The notes beneath the pieces are model-generated. The model did no database searches, had not been told where the DNA came from, and was given only the letters and a program-made list of their open reading frames with translations. From contig NZ_FOQK01000001.1 in the NCBI RefSeq assembly GCF_900113715.1, positions 1 through 64,000 on the forward strand: a DNA stretch of 64,000 bases. Reading direction: 5' to 3'. The stretch comes from Pseudoselenomonas ruminantium. GTDB lineage: Bacteria > Bacillota > Negativicutes > Selenomonadales > Selenomonadaceae. Position numbers and translations under genes: made by a program. Shown here piece after piece: positions 8,864-18,407 of the stretch. Every line of letters starts with the position of its first letter. The stretch's first letter is position 1.

Positions 8864-10231
8864 TTGAAAATAATAATAATGGCCGGTGGTGGTGGTTCTC
8901 GATTATTTCCGTTATCCCGCAGGTCTTATCCAAAACAATTTTTGAGATTGGAGGATGATATCTCTTTGCTAGCGCATACGGTAAAACGATTTATGTCGTT
9001 TATTCCAGCTGAGGATATTATTGTCATTACCAATCAAAAATATCTGTATCATGTGAAAAATGAGCTGAGTGAGTGTCATGCAGAAGATGCTCATGTTTTA
9101 TTAGAGCCAGTAGCTCGAAATACGGCTCCAGCCATTGCTTTGAGTGCTGAATTTTGCCGTTCTGCTTTAGGCTGTGATGAAGAGGAAATTTTGTTAGTGG
9201 CTGCGGCTGATCATGTGATTCGCCCATTGGATAAATTTCAGCAATGTGTGAAGGCAGCCGAGCAGGCAGCAGAAACAGGCAAGGTTGTTACCTTGGGTAT
9301 CCCGGCTAAACAGCCGGAAACAGGGTATGGTTATATTGAAGCCGGGAAAGTGTGTGGTAATGCTAGGCTAGTAACTTCTTTTAAAGAGAAGCCAGATTTA
9401 GCGACTGCTGAAAAATATGTGGAGGCAGGGAATTACTATTGGAATTCTGGTATGTTTGCATTTTCTCTAAAAACTATTACACAAGAATTGACAGCATATC
9501 AACCAGAAATAGCCCAGCAAATGGCTAGGGGATATGATTATATGCTAGCTAATTTCAATAAGTTGCCAGAAATTTCCATTGATTATGCTGTAGCAGAGCG
9601 TTCGCGTAACGTATGCATGGTGGAACTGCTTTGTTATTGGAATGACATTGGTTCTTGGGACGCTATGTATGATATTTTACCCAAGGACGGTGATGGCAAT
9701 GCAGTGAAAGGCGATGTTTTAGCGCTTGAATGCAAGGATTCCTTGATCATGGGACGCGACCGTTTGATTGCCGGTATTGGTCTTGACGATTTGTTGCTGG
9801 TAGAAACCGATGATGTAATCGTCGTAGCAAAAAAGGGGGAATCACAAAAGGTCAAAGATGTAGTGGAAAAGCTTAAGGCTATGCACCGTAAGGAGGCTGT
9901 TGAACATACGACGATTTATCATGCATGGGGAACCTCATCCATTATTGGACAGGGGAAGGGGTATTGCATGAAAAAAGTTCGGGTTATGCCGGGAAAAAAA
10001 TTATCGTTGCAGATGCATTATCATCGGACGGAACATTGGGTTATACTGCGTGGTACTGCGGAAGTTATACGAGATGGAGAACGTATGTTTATTCATGAGG
10101 AAGAATCTGTATTTATTCCGCAGACAGTAAAACATCAGTTGTCGAATCCCGGAAGAATACCATTGGAGCTCATTGAAATTCAGAATGGCGCTTATATTAG
10201 CGAAGATGATATTGTGAGATTGTCTAATTGA
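8864..10231 (+). CDS. manC: Mannose-1-phosphate guanylyltransferase / mannose-6-phosphate isomerase
   Basis: A bifunctional type II enzyme of 455 residues. The N-terminal nucleotidyltransferase has AGGGGSRLFPLSR, YPKQF, EPVARNTAPAIA and KEKPD; the C-terminal cupin has MPGKKLSLQMHYHRTEHW and IPQTVKHQL, the mannose-6-phosphate isomerase half. It makes GDP-mannose from mannose-1-phosphate and GTP. The start is TTG at 8864, preceded by AAAGGTG; no better ATG exists. Composition is intermediate between the AT-rich cassette and the rest. With manB it supplies GDP-mannose or derived sugars to the polysaccharide. Confidence 0.93.
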   Translation: MKIIIMAGGGGSRLFPLSRRSYPKQFLRLEDDISLLAHTVKRFMSFIPAEDIIVITNQKYLYHVKNELSECHAEDAHVLLEPVARNTAPAIALSAEFCRSALGCDEEEILLVAAADHVIRPLDKFQQCVKAAEQAAETGKVVTLGIPAKQPETGYGYIEAGKVCGNARLVTSFKEKPDLATAEKYVEAGNYYWNSGMFAFSLKTITQELTAYQPEIAQQMARGYDYMLANFNKLPEISIDYAVAERSRNVCMVELLCYWNDIGSWDAMYDILPKDGDGNAVKGDVLALECKDSLIMGRDRLIAGIGLDDLLLVETDDVIVVAKKGESQKVKDVVEKLKAMHRKEAVEHTTIYHAWGTSSIIGQGKGYCMKKVRVMPGKKLSLQMHYHRTEHWVILRGTAEVIRDGERMFIHEEESVFIPQTVKHQLSNPGRIPLELIEIQNGAYISEDDIVRLSN

Positions 10232-10259
10232 TACTTTTTAATGCGTAAGGAATGATTTG

Positions 10260-11615
10260 ATGAGTTATTGCACAAAAGCGTTTGGAGCGTATGATATTCG
10301 GGGGATTTATCCCGAAACAATCAATGAGGAAATCGCTTATAGGATTGGTAGATTTTTTCCAATGTTATTTGCCGCAAAGAGAGTAGTTGTTGGTCATGAT
10401 ATCCGATTGTCTGGACCGTCAATAAAAAAAGCCTTGATACAAGGTTTAGTGGAATCGGGCTGTAATGTTATTGATATCGGTCAATGCGGTACGGAGATGA
10501 TTTATTTTGCGACGTTCCATTTGAAACTCGATGGCGGCGTGATGATTACTGCCAGTCATAATCCGCGAGAATACAACGGCATGAAGTTTGTGCGACAGGA
10601 GGCAAGGCCTATCTCTGGGGATACCGGTCTGCTGGATTTGAAGCAGCAGGTTGCAGATGGTGAACTGCCTGCTATGGCAGAAATTTATGGTAAAGTAGAA
10701 TCGATAGACATTACGGAAAGATATGTGAAGCATATCTTGTCCTATGTGGATGTGACGAAACTGAAACCTTTGAAAGTGGTTGTCAATGCTGGTAATGGTG
10801 CAGCAGGGCCAATTCTTGATGTGATGGAAAAATACTTGCCATTTGAGTTAGTAAAGGTTCACCATGAACCGGACGGTAGTTTCCCTCACGGGGTTCCTAA
10901 TCCGCTACTCTTAGAAAACCGTGATGCAACGGCAAAAGCTGTACGGAAGCATGGTGCTGATGCAGGCGTAGCATGGGATGGCGATTTTGATCGTTGTTTT
11001 ATGTTTGATGAGCAGGGCAACTTTATTGAAGGATATTACATGGTCGGCTTTCTTGCGAAAGCATTTTTGCAAAAGAATCCCGGTGAAAAGATTATCTATG
11101 ACCCACGCCTTACCTGGAATACGGAAGAAATTGTTATAACTAATGGTGGTATACCAATTATTTCTAAAAGCGGCCATGCATTTATCAAGGAAAAGATGCG
11201 TAAGGAAAATGCTATTTATGGGGGCGAAATGAGTGCCCATCATTATTTTCGAGATTTTTCCTACTGTGATAGTGGCATGATTCCGTGGCTTTTAGTGCTG
11301 GAATTATTGTCTCAAGCCAATGGTATCCGGTTATCCGGATTGATGCAGGAACGTATGAAACGATATCCTTGTTCTGGGGAAATAAATAGCAAGGTTAAAG
11401 AGGTTGATGAAGTATTAGCACGGATTGAAGCCGAATATGGATCACAGGGCAAGGTTACGAAAACAGATGGTTTATCGGTAGAATATTCCAATTGGCGTTT
11501 TAATTTACGTAAATCTAATACGGAGCCGGTTATACGTTTGAATGTAGAAACGCGGCGTGATGAAGTGTTGATGGAAAACAAAACACAAGAGTTGCTGGCA
11601 AAAATTCGCGCATAA
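10260..11615 (+). CDS. manB: Phosphomannomutase / phosphoglucomutase
   Basis: An alpha-D-phosphohexomutase of about 451 residues. The phosphoserine loop is TASHNPREYNG, the metal loop DGDFDRC, the sugar-binding loop GGEMSAHHYF and the phosphate-binding loop RKSNTEPVIRLN, in the correct order for four domains. It interconverts mannose-6-phosphate and mannose-1-phosphate (and possibly the glucose forms), feeding ManC just upstream. ATG at 10260 with AAGGA eight bases before is preferred to the TTG one codon earlier. The two genes are 28 bases apart and likely form one operon. Confidence 0.93.
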   Translation: MSYCTKAFGAYDIRGIYPETINEEIAYRIGRFFPMLFAAKRVVVGHDIRLSGPSIKKALIQGLVESGCNVIDIGQCGTEMIYFATFHLKLDGGVMITASHNPREYNGMKFVRQEARPISGDTGLLDLKQQVADGELPAMAEIYGKVESIDITERYVKHILSYVDVTKLKPLKVVVNAGNGAAGPILDVMEKYLPFELVKVHHEPDGSFPHGVPNPLLLENRDATAKAVRKHGADAGVAWDGDFDRCFMFDEQGNFIEGYYMVGFLAKAFLQKNPGEKIIYDPRLTWNTEEIVITNGGIPIISKSGHAFIKEKMRKENAIYGGEMSAHHYFRDFSYCDSGMIPWLLVLELLSQANGIRLSGLMQERMKRYPCSGEINSKVKEVDEVLARIEAEYGSQGKVTKTDGLSVEYSNWRFNLRKSNTEPVIRLNVETRRDEVLMENKTQELLAKIRA

Positions 11616-11685
11616 GAGGAGTGTTTTCCGTTGATTAAAGAGGAATCAAGAATGTGATTATGAAGATATTTTTGGGGGTGAGGGA

Positions 11686-11877
11686 ATGTTCGTAGTCAAG
11701 AAATCATCCGAAATGATGAATAAGACGTTTCGCTTGCCAGTCGATTTACTAGAAAGGTTGACCGAGGTGGCTAAATCACAGGATGTGTCGGTCAATAACC
11801 TGGTGCAGCAATGCTGTGAGTATGCGCTTGGAGACATGGCAGGGGGAGAAAAGCCGGAGACGAAGCAGAGGAAGTGA
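11686..11877 (+). CDS. Small ribbon-helix-helix-like protein
   Basis: A 63-residue protein whose core MNKTFRLPVDLLERL followed by a helix (TEVAKSQDVSVNNLVQQCC) matches the Arc/MetJ ribbon-helix-helix pattern: one beta strand then two helices. Such proteins bind DNA as dimers. The ATG at 11686 follows GGGGGTGAGG; an internal ATG at 11716 would remove nine residues. The C-terminal tail is charged (GEKPETKQRK). The gene lies five bases ahead of the XRE regulator, so they are probably co-translated. The target is unknown. Confidence 0.65.
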   Translation: MFVVKKSSEMMNKTFRLPVDLLERLTEVAKSQDVSVNNLVQQCCEYALGDMAGGEKPETKQRK

Positions 11878-11881
11878 GCTT

Positions 11882-12238
11882 ATGACGGAGCTTTCGAAGA
11901 ATCTCCAGCATATCCGCGCGGCGCGTGGTTTGCGGCAGCAGGATGTAGCGGATGGACTAGGCATCAGCAGAGCTACCTACGCAAACTACGAGGCGGGGCA
12001 GCGAAGCCCGAATAATGTCATGCTGATGAAGATTGCGGCATTGTTTCAGGTGCGTGTCGATGATTTGTTAGGCTTTCAGCCAGATGACAGCCGTCTGTTG
12101 CCAGAGGAAATTTCTCTGCTTGAGCGGTATCGGCGCTTGCCAGCGTCCAAGCAGGAGTTCTTTTCGCGGCTGGTTGATTTTGAGCTACAGGAAAATCTGA
12201 AGGTAGACAGCAAGAAGGCATCGTTCTCCAAGAAATGA
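11882..12238 (+). CDS. XRE family transcriptional regulator
   Basis: 118 residues. The N-terminal helix-turn-helix spans LSKNLQHIRAARGLRQQDVA, GISRATYANYEAGQRSP and IAALFQVRVDDLL, a classic Cro/CI-type domain. The C-terminal part is a short helical region with no enzyme motif. ATG at 11882 has GAGGAAGTGA upstream; a longer frame from 11783 would overlap the preceding gene and is unlikely. It converges on the YafQ-type toxin gene, and a 15-bp dyad covers its stop codon. It could control its own pair or the neighbouring polysaccharide genes; neither is shown by the sequence. Confidence 0.85.
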   Translation: MTELSKNLQHIRAARGLRQQDVADGLGISRATYANYEAGQRSPNNVMLMKIAALFQVRVDDLLGFQPDDSRLLPEEISLLERYRRLPASKQEFFSRLVDFELQENLKVDSKKASFSKK

Positions 12239-12251
12239 GAACGATGCCTTC
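12214..12251. repeat. 15-bp inverted repeat overlapping the XRE stop codon
   Basis: Arms 12214-12228 (GAAGGCATCGTTCTC) and 12237-12251 are perfect complements around an 8-base loop. It lies between two convergent genes, as a shared terminator would, but no T run follows on either strand. The inner nine bases ATCGTTCTC recur in the accC terminator at 12897-12928. Confidence 0.7.
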
Positions 12252-12260
12252 TGTGCGGTG

Positions 12261-12536
12261 TTATTGAAATAAGTCACTATGTGTTCCTGTACGATAGGCG
12301 AGTAGTTCTAGTTCGTTGTTGTCTATGCGGTAGATGAGCAACCAATCAGGCAGGATATGACATTCGCGGAACATGGCATAATTGCCGGAAAGTGCATGAT
12401 CGCGGTGCTTTGGTTCTAAGGCTTTTTCCGATGCAAGTGTTTCAATGATTTTCTTGAGTTCGTGCATCGGAAGACCACGCTTTTTGGCTAGTTTGAAATC
12501 TTTTTTGAACTTTGTAGAGTAACGGACGTTAAGCAT
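12261..12536 (-). CDS. Type II toxin, YafQ family mRNA interferase
   Basis: 91 residues of the RelE/YafQ superfamily. The family pattern is clear: basic N-terminal helix (TKFKKDFKLAKKRG), HRDHALSGNY, ECHILPDWLLIYR and YRTGTHSDLF, with the histidines and aspartate at the positions used for ribosome-dependent mRNA cleavage. It overlaps the upstream antitoxin gene by eight bases, the usual operon arrangement with antitoxin first. Release from antitoxin would cut translated mRNAs and slow growth. All catalytic-type residues appear present, so it is probably functional. Confidence 0.9.
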   Translation of the reverse strand: MLNVRYSTKFKKDFKLAKKRGLPMHELKKIIETLASEKALEPKHRDHALSGNYAMFRECHILPDWLLIYRIDNNELELLAYRTGTHSDLFQ

Positions 12537-12798
12537 TCAGGTCATCCCACATTTCGTCTACTGTAGAAAAGGAACGACTAAGATTCTTTCCTGCCAGAGC
12601 GTCGTCTAAAACTTTTCTGGTTTCTGCATTGGGGATGTTGGGGGCGACAATATCAAAAGGAATGCGCCCTTGGTTCACAACCTGACGGCAGAAAAGATGG
12701 ATTGCTGTGGACATGTTGAGTCCCATGCTTTTGAGTGCAGCTTCGGTTTCTTTTTTCAATGCTGAATCCATGCGCACTTGTATTGTTGCTGTAGCCAT
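12529..12798 (-). CDS. Antitoxin, RelB/DinJ family
   Basis: 89 residues. The N-terminus ATIQVRMDSALKKETEAALKSMGLNMSTAIHLF is a ribbon-helix-helix DNA-binding domain of the DinJ type (long helix, NMSTAI turn); the C-terminus, ending TVDEMWDDLNA, is the acidic flexible part that would wrap the toxin. It neutralises the YafQ-type toxin and represses the shared promoter. A GGAGGGA ribosome site precedes the ATG and a promoter with a palindrome lies just upstream. Family calls rest on motif reading only. Confidence 0.9.
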   Translation of the reverse strand: MATATIQVRMDSALKKETEAALKSMGLNMSTAIHLFCRQVVNQGRIPFDIVAPNIPNAETRKVLDDALAGKNLSRSFSTVDEMWDDLNA

Positions 12799-12810
12799 AC
12801 TGATCCCTCC

Positions 12811-12849
12811 TATACGTATATTTTACAGCTGATATGTAGGTAAAGTCAA
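12811..12849 (-). promoter_or_regulatory. Promoter and operator-like palindrome of the toxin-antitoxin operon
   Basis: On the minus strand TTGACT (12844-12849) and TAAAAT (12820-12825) are 18 bases apart. The perfect palindrome TATACGTATA (12811-12820) sits at the start point side of the -10, where a ribbon-helix-helix antitoxin would repress. The role of the palindrome is inferred. Confidence 0.6.
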
Positions 12850-12896
12850 TGAAATCGCAATGACTTGTAGTGCTTATTTTATATATGTGCAATAAA

Positions 12897-12928
12897 AAAC
12901 ATCGTTCTCGAAAAAGAGAACGATGTTT
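12897..12928 (-). terminator. Intrinsic terminator of accC
   Basis: Perfect 13-bp arms 12897-12909 and 12916-12928 with a 6-base loop. On the minus strand the stem is followed by a T run, directly after the accC stop. Nine bases of each arm are identical to the dyad at 12214-12251. Confidence 0.85.
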
Positions 12929-12938
12929 CAGTATTCGA

Positions 12939-14348
<1,410 letters not shown>

Positions 14349-14406
14349 AGGATTACCTCCTAAACTTAACAAAGTAAATATAAATAAGTTTAAATAAGTC
14401 TATTAG

Positions 14407-14439
14407 TGTCAAGTAACTGGTATTAGTACCTGTTCCTAA
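14407..14439 (-). promoter_or_regulatory. Possible accC promoter element and FapR-like palindrome
   Basis: TTGACA on the minus strand (14407-14412) could be a -35 for accC, although no good -10 is seen. Upstream of it, TTAGTACCTGTTCCTAA (14423-14439) is an imperfect 17-base palindrome whose left half TTAGTACC resembles the FapR operator half-site known from Bacillus lipid genes. A link to lipid control of accC is inference. Confidence 0.35.
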
Positions 14440-14553
14440 CAAGACTTCATGAAGGAATTCTAGCACAGTTGTCTGATAAATGCAATGATAATTTTCGGTT
14501 ATTGTAATAATTCTTTAGAAGAATTATTTATACTGTATACAGATTTGGCGTTT

Positions 14554-14580
14554 CATTTGACCGGTCAAATGGAGTATAAT
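14554..14580 (+). promoter_or_regulatory. uvrC promoter with an 18-bp perfect palindrome
   Basis: TATAAT at 14575-14580 is a consensus -10. The region that should hold the -35 and spacer is occupied by the perfect palindrome CATTTGACCGGTCAAATG (14554-14571). A protein bound there would block polymerase. It does not resemble a LexA box that I know of. Confidence 0.6.
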
Positions 14581-14631
14581 AAGAAGCATCGATTATAAGT
14601 GACGACAATACAGGGGAAAGGAAGTGAGCCG

Positions 14632-16482
14632 ATGAACGAGACGGTGGAGGAAAAGCTCAAGCTGCTGCCCGATAAGCCTGGCGTCTACATCATGAAGAAT
14701 GAACAGGGCAAAATCATTTATGTGGGCAAGGCCGTGGTGCTCAAGAACCGTGTGCGGCAGTATTTCCAGTCGAATAAGAACCATACGCCGAAGGTGCGGG
14801 CGATGGTTTCGCATATCGCGGACTTTGAGATCATCATGACGCATTCTGAGGTCGAGGCCTTGATTCTTGAGTGCAATCTTATCAAGAAGCATCGGCCTCG
14901 CTATAATATCAGTCTCAAGGATGATAAGAGCTATCCTTACGTCAAGGTGACGGTGCAGGAGGATTTTCCGCGCGTGTTCATCACGCGGCGGGTCTTGAAG
15001 GATGGGGCGCGTTATTTTGGCCCGTATACGAATGCGACGGCAGTTCATGAAAGCCTAAAGCTGCTGCGGCGTCTGTTCCCGCTGCGGACCTGCAGGCATC
15101 TGCAGGAGCGGCCGTGCCTTGAGTACCATATCAAGCGCTGCCTGGCACCGTGTGCCGGCAAGGTCGAGAAGGACGATTATGATGCGATGATCCGTGCGGT
15201 GCTATTGTTTTTGGAAGGGCGCACCGATGATGTGGAGCGGGAGCTGCAGTTCCGCATGGAGGCGGCGGCCGATGCCTATCATTTCGAGCTGGCGGCGCGA
15301 TTGCGCGATCAGCTGCTGGCTGTGCGCAAGGTAGCGGAGAAGCAGAATATCGTCACAGGTTCGGGCGATCAGGATGCCGTGGGCATGGCGCGTTCGGAAA
15401 TCGGCGTCGTTGTGCAGATTTTCTTCATCCGTGCAGGCAAGATGATTGGCCGTGAGCATTTCCTGTTGCAGAGCACGGAAGAGGAAAGCGACGAGGCAAT
15501 TCTTGCGGCTTTCTTGCAGCAGTATTATCATCGGGCCGCGTTTATTCCACGCGAGGTATTGCTGCCGTTGGAGCTGCCAGCAGCTGAGCGCGAGCTGCTC
15601 GAAGCCTGGCTCAGTGAGAAAAAGCGCAAAGCCAAGGTGCAGATTTTGTGTCCGCAGCGTGGGACTAAACATGATATCGTGGCAATGGCTGCGGGCAATG
15701 CGCAGAAATATCTGGCGGATGAGGCTGCACGCATCAAGCAGGCCAACGATCAGACACGCGGGGCAGTCGAGGAGCTCGGGCGTTATCTGGGGCTCAGGAA
15801 TCCGCCTGACCGCATGGAGTGTTTCGATATTTCACATATCCAGGGCAGTGAGACGGTGGCGTCGATGGTCGTCTTTGAAGGCGGCCTGCCGAAGAAGTCA
15901 GACTACCGGCGGTTCAAGATCCAAAGTACGGAGGGAAAGCCTGATGACTTCCTGTCGATGCGCGAGGTGACAACGCGCCGTTATGTCGGTCTGCCGGAAA
16001 ATGAGCTGCCTGACCTCATCGTCATTGATGGTGGTAAGGGTCAGCTCTCATCGGCACTGGAAATCATCCGCCAGCATGCCGGACATAAAAAGGTGCCGGT
16101 GGTTGGCCTGGCCAAGCAGTTTGAGCTCGTATTCCGTGAGGGCGAGTCAGAGCCGGTGGTACTGCCGCGCCATAGCCAGGCATTATACCTTATCCAGCGC
16201 ATTAGCGATGAGGCCCATCGGTTTGCGATTACCTATCATCGCAAACTGCGCGGCAAGCGCAATCTTGTCTCGGTGCTTGACCATATCGTCGGTATCGGGC
16301 CGAAACGCCGGCAGGCGCTATGGTCGCATTTCGGCACGCTCAGCCGTATCAAGGCGGCTGGGGTTGAGGAACTCATGGCGGCGCCAGGCATGAATCGGCC
16401 AGCGGCGGAGGCCGTCTTTAATTTCTTTTTGGCACAACAGGAATTTCGAGGGAAGGATAAAGATATAAATGAAAACAGTTGA
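14632..16482 (+). CDS. uvrC: Excinuclease ABC subunit C
   Basis: About 616 residues. The N-terminal GIY-YIG nuclease (PDKPGVYIMKN, IIYVGKAVVLKNRVRQYF) makes the 3' cut. CLAPCAGKV, a UVR motif near residues 200-235, an RNase H-like C-terminal nuclease region (ECFDISHIQG, VIDGGKGQL) and terminal helix-hairpin-helix motifs (IVGIGPKRR, AAPGMNRP) follow. It acts with UvrA and UvrB in nucleotide excision repair. ATG at 14632 has AAAGGAAGTGA upstream; a GTG at 14599 is less likely. The end overlaps the PHP gene by 14 bases. Confidence 0.96.
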   Translation: MNETVEEKLKLLPDKPGVYIMKNEQGKIIYVGKAVVLKNRVRQYFQSNKNHTPKVRAMVSHIADFEIIMTHSEVEALILECNLIKKHRPRYNISLKDDKSYPYVKVTVQEDFPRVFITRRVLKDGARYFGPYTNATAVHESLKLLRRLFPLRTCRHLQERPCLEYHIKRCLAPCAGKVEKDDYDAMIRAVLLFLEGRTDDVERELQFRMEAAADAYHFELAARLRDQLLAVRKVAEKQNIVTGSGDQDAVGMARSEIGVVVQIFFIRAGKMIGREHFLLQSTEEESDEAILAAFLQQYYHRAAFIPREVLLPLELPAAERELLEAWLSEKKRKAKVQILCPQRGTKHDIVAMAAGNAQKYLADEAARIKQANDQTRGAVEELGRYLGLRNPPDRMECFDISHIQGSETVASMVVFEGGLPKKSDYRRFKIQSTEGKPDDFLSMREVTTRRYVGLPENELPDLIVIDGGKGQLSSALEIIRQHAGHKKVPVVGLAKQFELVFREGESEPVVLPRHSQALYLIQRISDEAHRFAITYHRKLRGKRNLVSVLDHIVGIGPKRRQALWSHFGTLSRIKAAGVEELMAAPGMNRPAAEAVFNFFLAQQEFRGKDKDINENS

Positions 16483-17329
16483 TTTGCATGTCCATTCGCT
16501 GGTATCTGATGGCAGCTACCGTCCGGCTGAGCTGGTTAGGCTTGCCAAGGAGCGTGGCCTTTCGGCTTTGGCGCTGACCGACCATGATGTTATTGCGGGC
16601 AATGCGGAGGCCGCTGCAGCGGCAAAGGAAGCTGGTATCGAATTCATCCCGGGCATGGAGCTTGCGGCGACTTTTGGCGAGCGCAAGGTGCATATCGTCT
16701 GCCTTGGCTTCGATCCAAAACATCCATCGTTTCAGAAGGTCTATAAGAAGATCCGCGCGGTCAAGGAAGGAAAAATCGAGGAAATCATAGCCTACGTCAG
16801 GGACAAGGGCGTAGATATTTCCGTAGAGAAGGTGCGTCCCTTTGCCTATGATGGCCCGTTTGACCGCTATGCCATCATGCGCTATCTGGTGTCGCTGCAC
16901 ATGTATGACCGCGCCCAACCGCTCTGGGATAATTATCTCGATCCGGCGGCTGCTGAACTCGGGCTCAATAAGACGATTACGGTCGAGGAAGCGCTGCCGC
17001 TTATCCATGAGGCGGGTGGCGTGACATCACTGGCGCATTTCCATAAGAATATCGGCCTCAAGGGTTTGACGCGTGAGCAGCAGGAAGAGGCTATCTGTTA
17101 TCTGCATAGTCTTGGCCTTGATGGGATGGAGCGTTATTATCCAAACTATACCGAGGAAGATAAGGCGTTTGCTGCGGCCATGATTGACAAATACAGTCTG
17201 CTGCCAACGGGCGGCACGGATTTCCATGGTACGAACCGTCCGGGAATCGAACTCGGGACAGGTATTGACAATAATATGGCCGTGCCGTATGAGTTCTTTG
17301 CCCAGGTCAGGGCGCATTGCGGGAAATGA
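16469..17329 (+). CDS. PHP domain phosphoesterase
   Basis: 286 residues of the polymerase-and-histidinol-phosphatase metal-dependent fold. Metal-binding motifs are visible: DLHVHSLVSDG, LTDHDVIAG, PGMELA, LAHFHKN and TGGTDFHGTN. Length and order match the YciV/nucleoside 3',5'-bisphosphate phosphatase group (RNase AM-like), so it probably hydrolyses a small phosphoester or 5'-end nucleotides. It overlaps the end of uvrC and is likely co-transcribed, but no repair role is shown. The exact substrate is not assignable. Confidence 0.85.
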   Translation: MKTVDLHVHSLVSDGSYRPAELVRLAKERGLSALALTDHDVIAGNAEAAAAAKEAGIEFIPGMELAATFGERKVHIVCLGFDPKHPSFQKVYKKIRAVKEGKIEEIIAYVRDKGVDISVEKVRPFAYDGPFDRYAIMRYLVSLHMYDRAQPLWDNYLDPAAAELGLNKTITVEEALPLIHEAGGVTSLAHFHKNIGLKGLTREQQEEAICYLHSLGLDGMERYYPNYTEEDKAFAAAMIDKYSLLPTGGTDFHGTNRPGIELGTGIDNNMAVPYEFFAQVRAHCGK

Positions 17330-17359
17330 TAGGATAAGACACGGGATTAGAGGATAGCA

Positions 17360-18334
17360 ATGGTTAGGATAAAAGATGTAGCGAAAGAAGCAGGGGTAGC
17401 AGCAAGTACTGTATCATTGGTCATGAACAAGAAAGGCTATGTTTCGGAAGCCACACGGCAAAAAGTCGAGGCTGCCATGAAGAAGCTCAAATATGTGCCG
17501 AGTGAGGTAGCGCGCAATCTGTCTCTTAGCCGGACAAATACGATCGGTGTCATCATGCCATCGGTATCGCATCCATTTTTTGGTGAGGTCATCGAAGCAC
17601 TGGAGGCTGCGCTTTATGACCAGAATTGCAAGATGATGCTATGTTGTACGCAGCATAAAGAAAATGGGGAGCGGACCTTTGTGGATATGCTCAAGCGGCG
17701 GACTATGGATGGCATCATCATGGGCGCCCATTCACTGGATGTTTCGCTGTATGCAGATGTCCAGCAGCCGATTGTGGCCTTTGACCGTTATCTGAATGAT
17801 CGGATTCCGATTGTGCATTGCAATCATAAAAAAGGAGGACAATTGGCGGCGGAGCGCTTTTTGGCGCATGGGTGCAGGCATATTGTCGAAGTCATAGGTT
17901 ATCAAGGGGTACAGACGCCAGCCAATGAATATCATTTCAATGCGGCAGATATCTTACACGCGCATGGGGTAAGGGTGGACGTGGTTGAGATGCCGTGGAA
18001 TGCGTTTGATTATCCGAGTTTTGCAGCGGCAGCACAGCAGTTATTCCAGCAGTATCCGGATGTAGATGGCGTACTGGGAGCAGATTTGGCTATTGCGGCG
18101 TGTTTGCATGTCGCTGCCGCGCTGGGGCGGCGTGTCCCTGATGATTTGCGCTTGCTTGCCTATGATGGCACAGCAGTGACGCGGATGGGGTTAGAGCCGA
18201 TCACTGCTGTGCGGCAGCCGATTCGTGAATTGGCGGAGCTATCGGTACGTAAAGTGCTGCAGATGGTCAATGGTATGTATGAAGACGGTCCTTGGGTTAT
18301 CGATCCGTTTATCCTGGATGGCAATACTTGTTGA
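17360..18334 (+). CDS. LacI family transcriptional regulator of the sucrose locus
   Basis: 324 residues. The N-terminal helix-turn-helix and hinge (IKDVAKEAGVAASTVSLVMN through YVPSEVARNLS) are typical; the periplasmic-binding-protein-like effector domain begins about residue 60 (TIGVIMPSVSHPFFGEV). It most likely represses the downstream GH32 hydrolase and permease, binding the dyads at 18408-18472 until sucrose, fructose or a phosphate derivative is present. The effector is inferred from the neighbours only. Confidence 0.9.
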   Translation: MVRIKDVAKEAGVAASTVSLVMNKKGYVSEATRQKVEAAMKKLKYVPSEVARNLSLSRTNTIGVIMPSVSHPFFGEVIEALEAALYDQNCKMMLCCTQHKENGERTFVDMLKRRTMDGIIMGAHSLDVSLYADVQQPIVAFDRYLNDRIPIVHCNHKKGGQLAAERFLAHGCRHIVEVIGYQGVQTPANEYHFNAADILHAHGVRVDVVEMPWNAFDYPSFAAAAQQLFQQYPDVDGVLGADLAIAACLHVAAALGRRVPDDLRLLAYDGTAVTRMGLEPITAVRQPIRELAELSVRKVLQMVNGMYEDGPWVIDPFILDGNTC

Positions 18335-18364
18335 GTCCTATTTTTTATTATATGCTATATATTT

Positions 18365-18406
18365 GCCGCAAATACTATTGACAAATCGTATTTGCGGCGT
18401 TATTAT
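18365..18406 (+). promoter_or_regulatory. Promoter of the GH32-permease operon inside a hairpin
   Basis: TTGACA (18378-18383) and TATTAT (18401-18406) are 17 bases apart, a strong promoter. The -35 lies in the loop of a perfect 11-bp inverted repeat, GCCGCAAATAC at 18365-18375 and its complement at 18388-18398. The hairpin lacks a T run, so it is more likely an operator than a terminator of the regulator gene. Confidence 0.75.
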
Positions 18407-18407
18407 T

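Noticed and set aside
10257-10259. TTG as start of manB
   Set aside because: The adjacent ATG at 10260 has better spacing from AAGGA and a normal family N-terminus.
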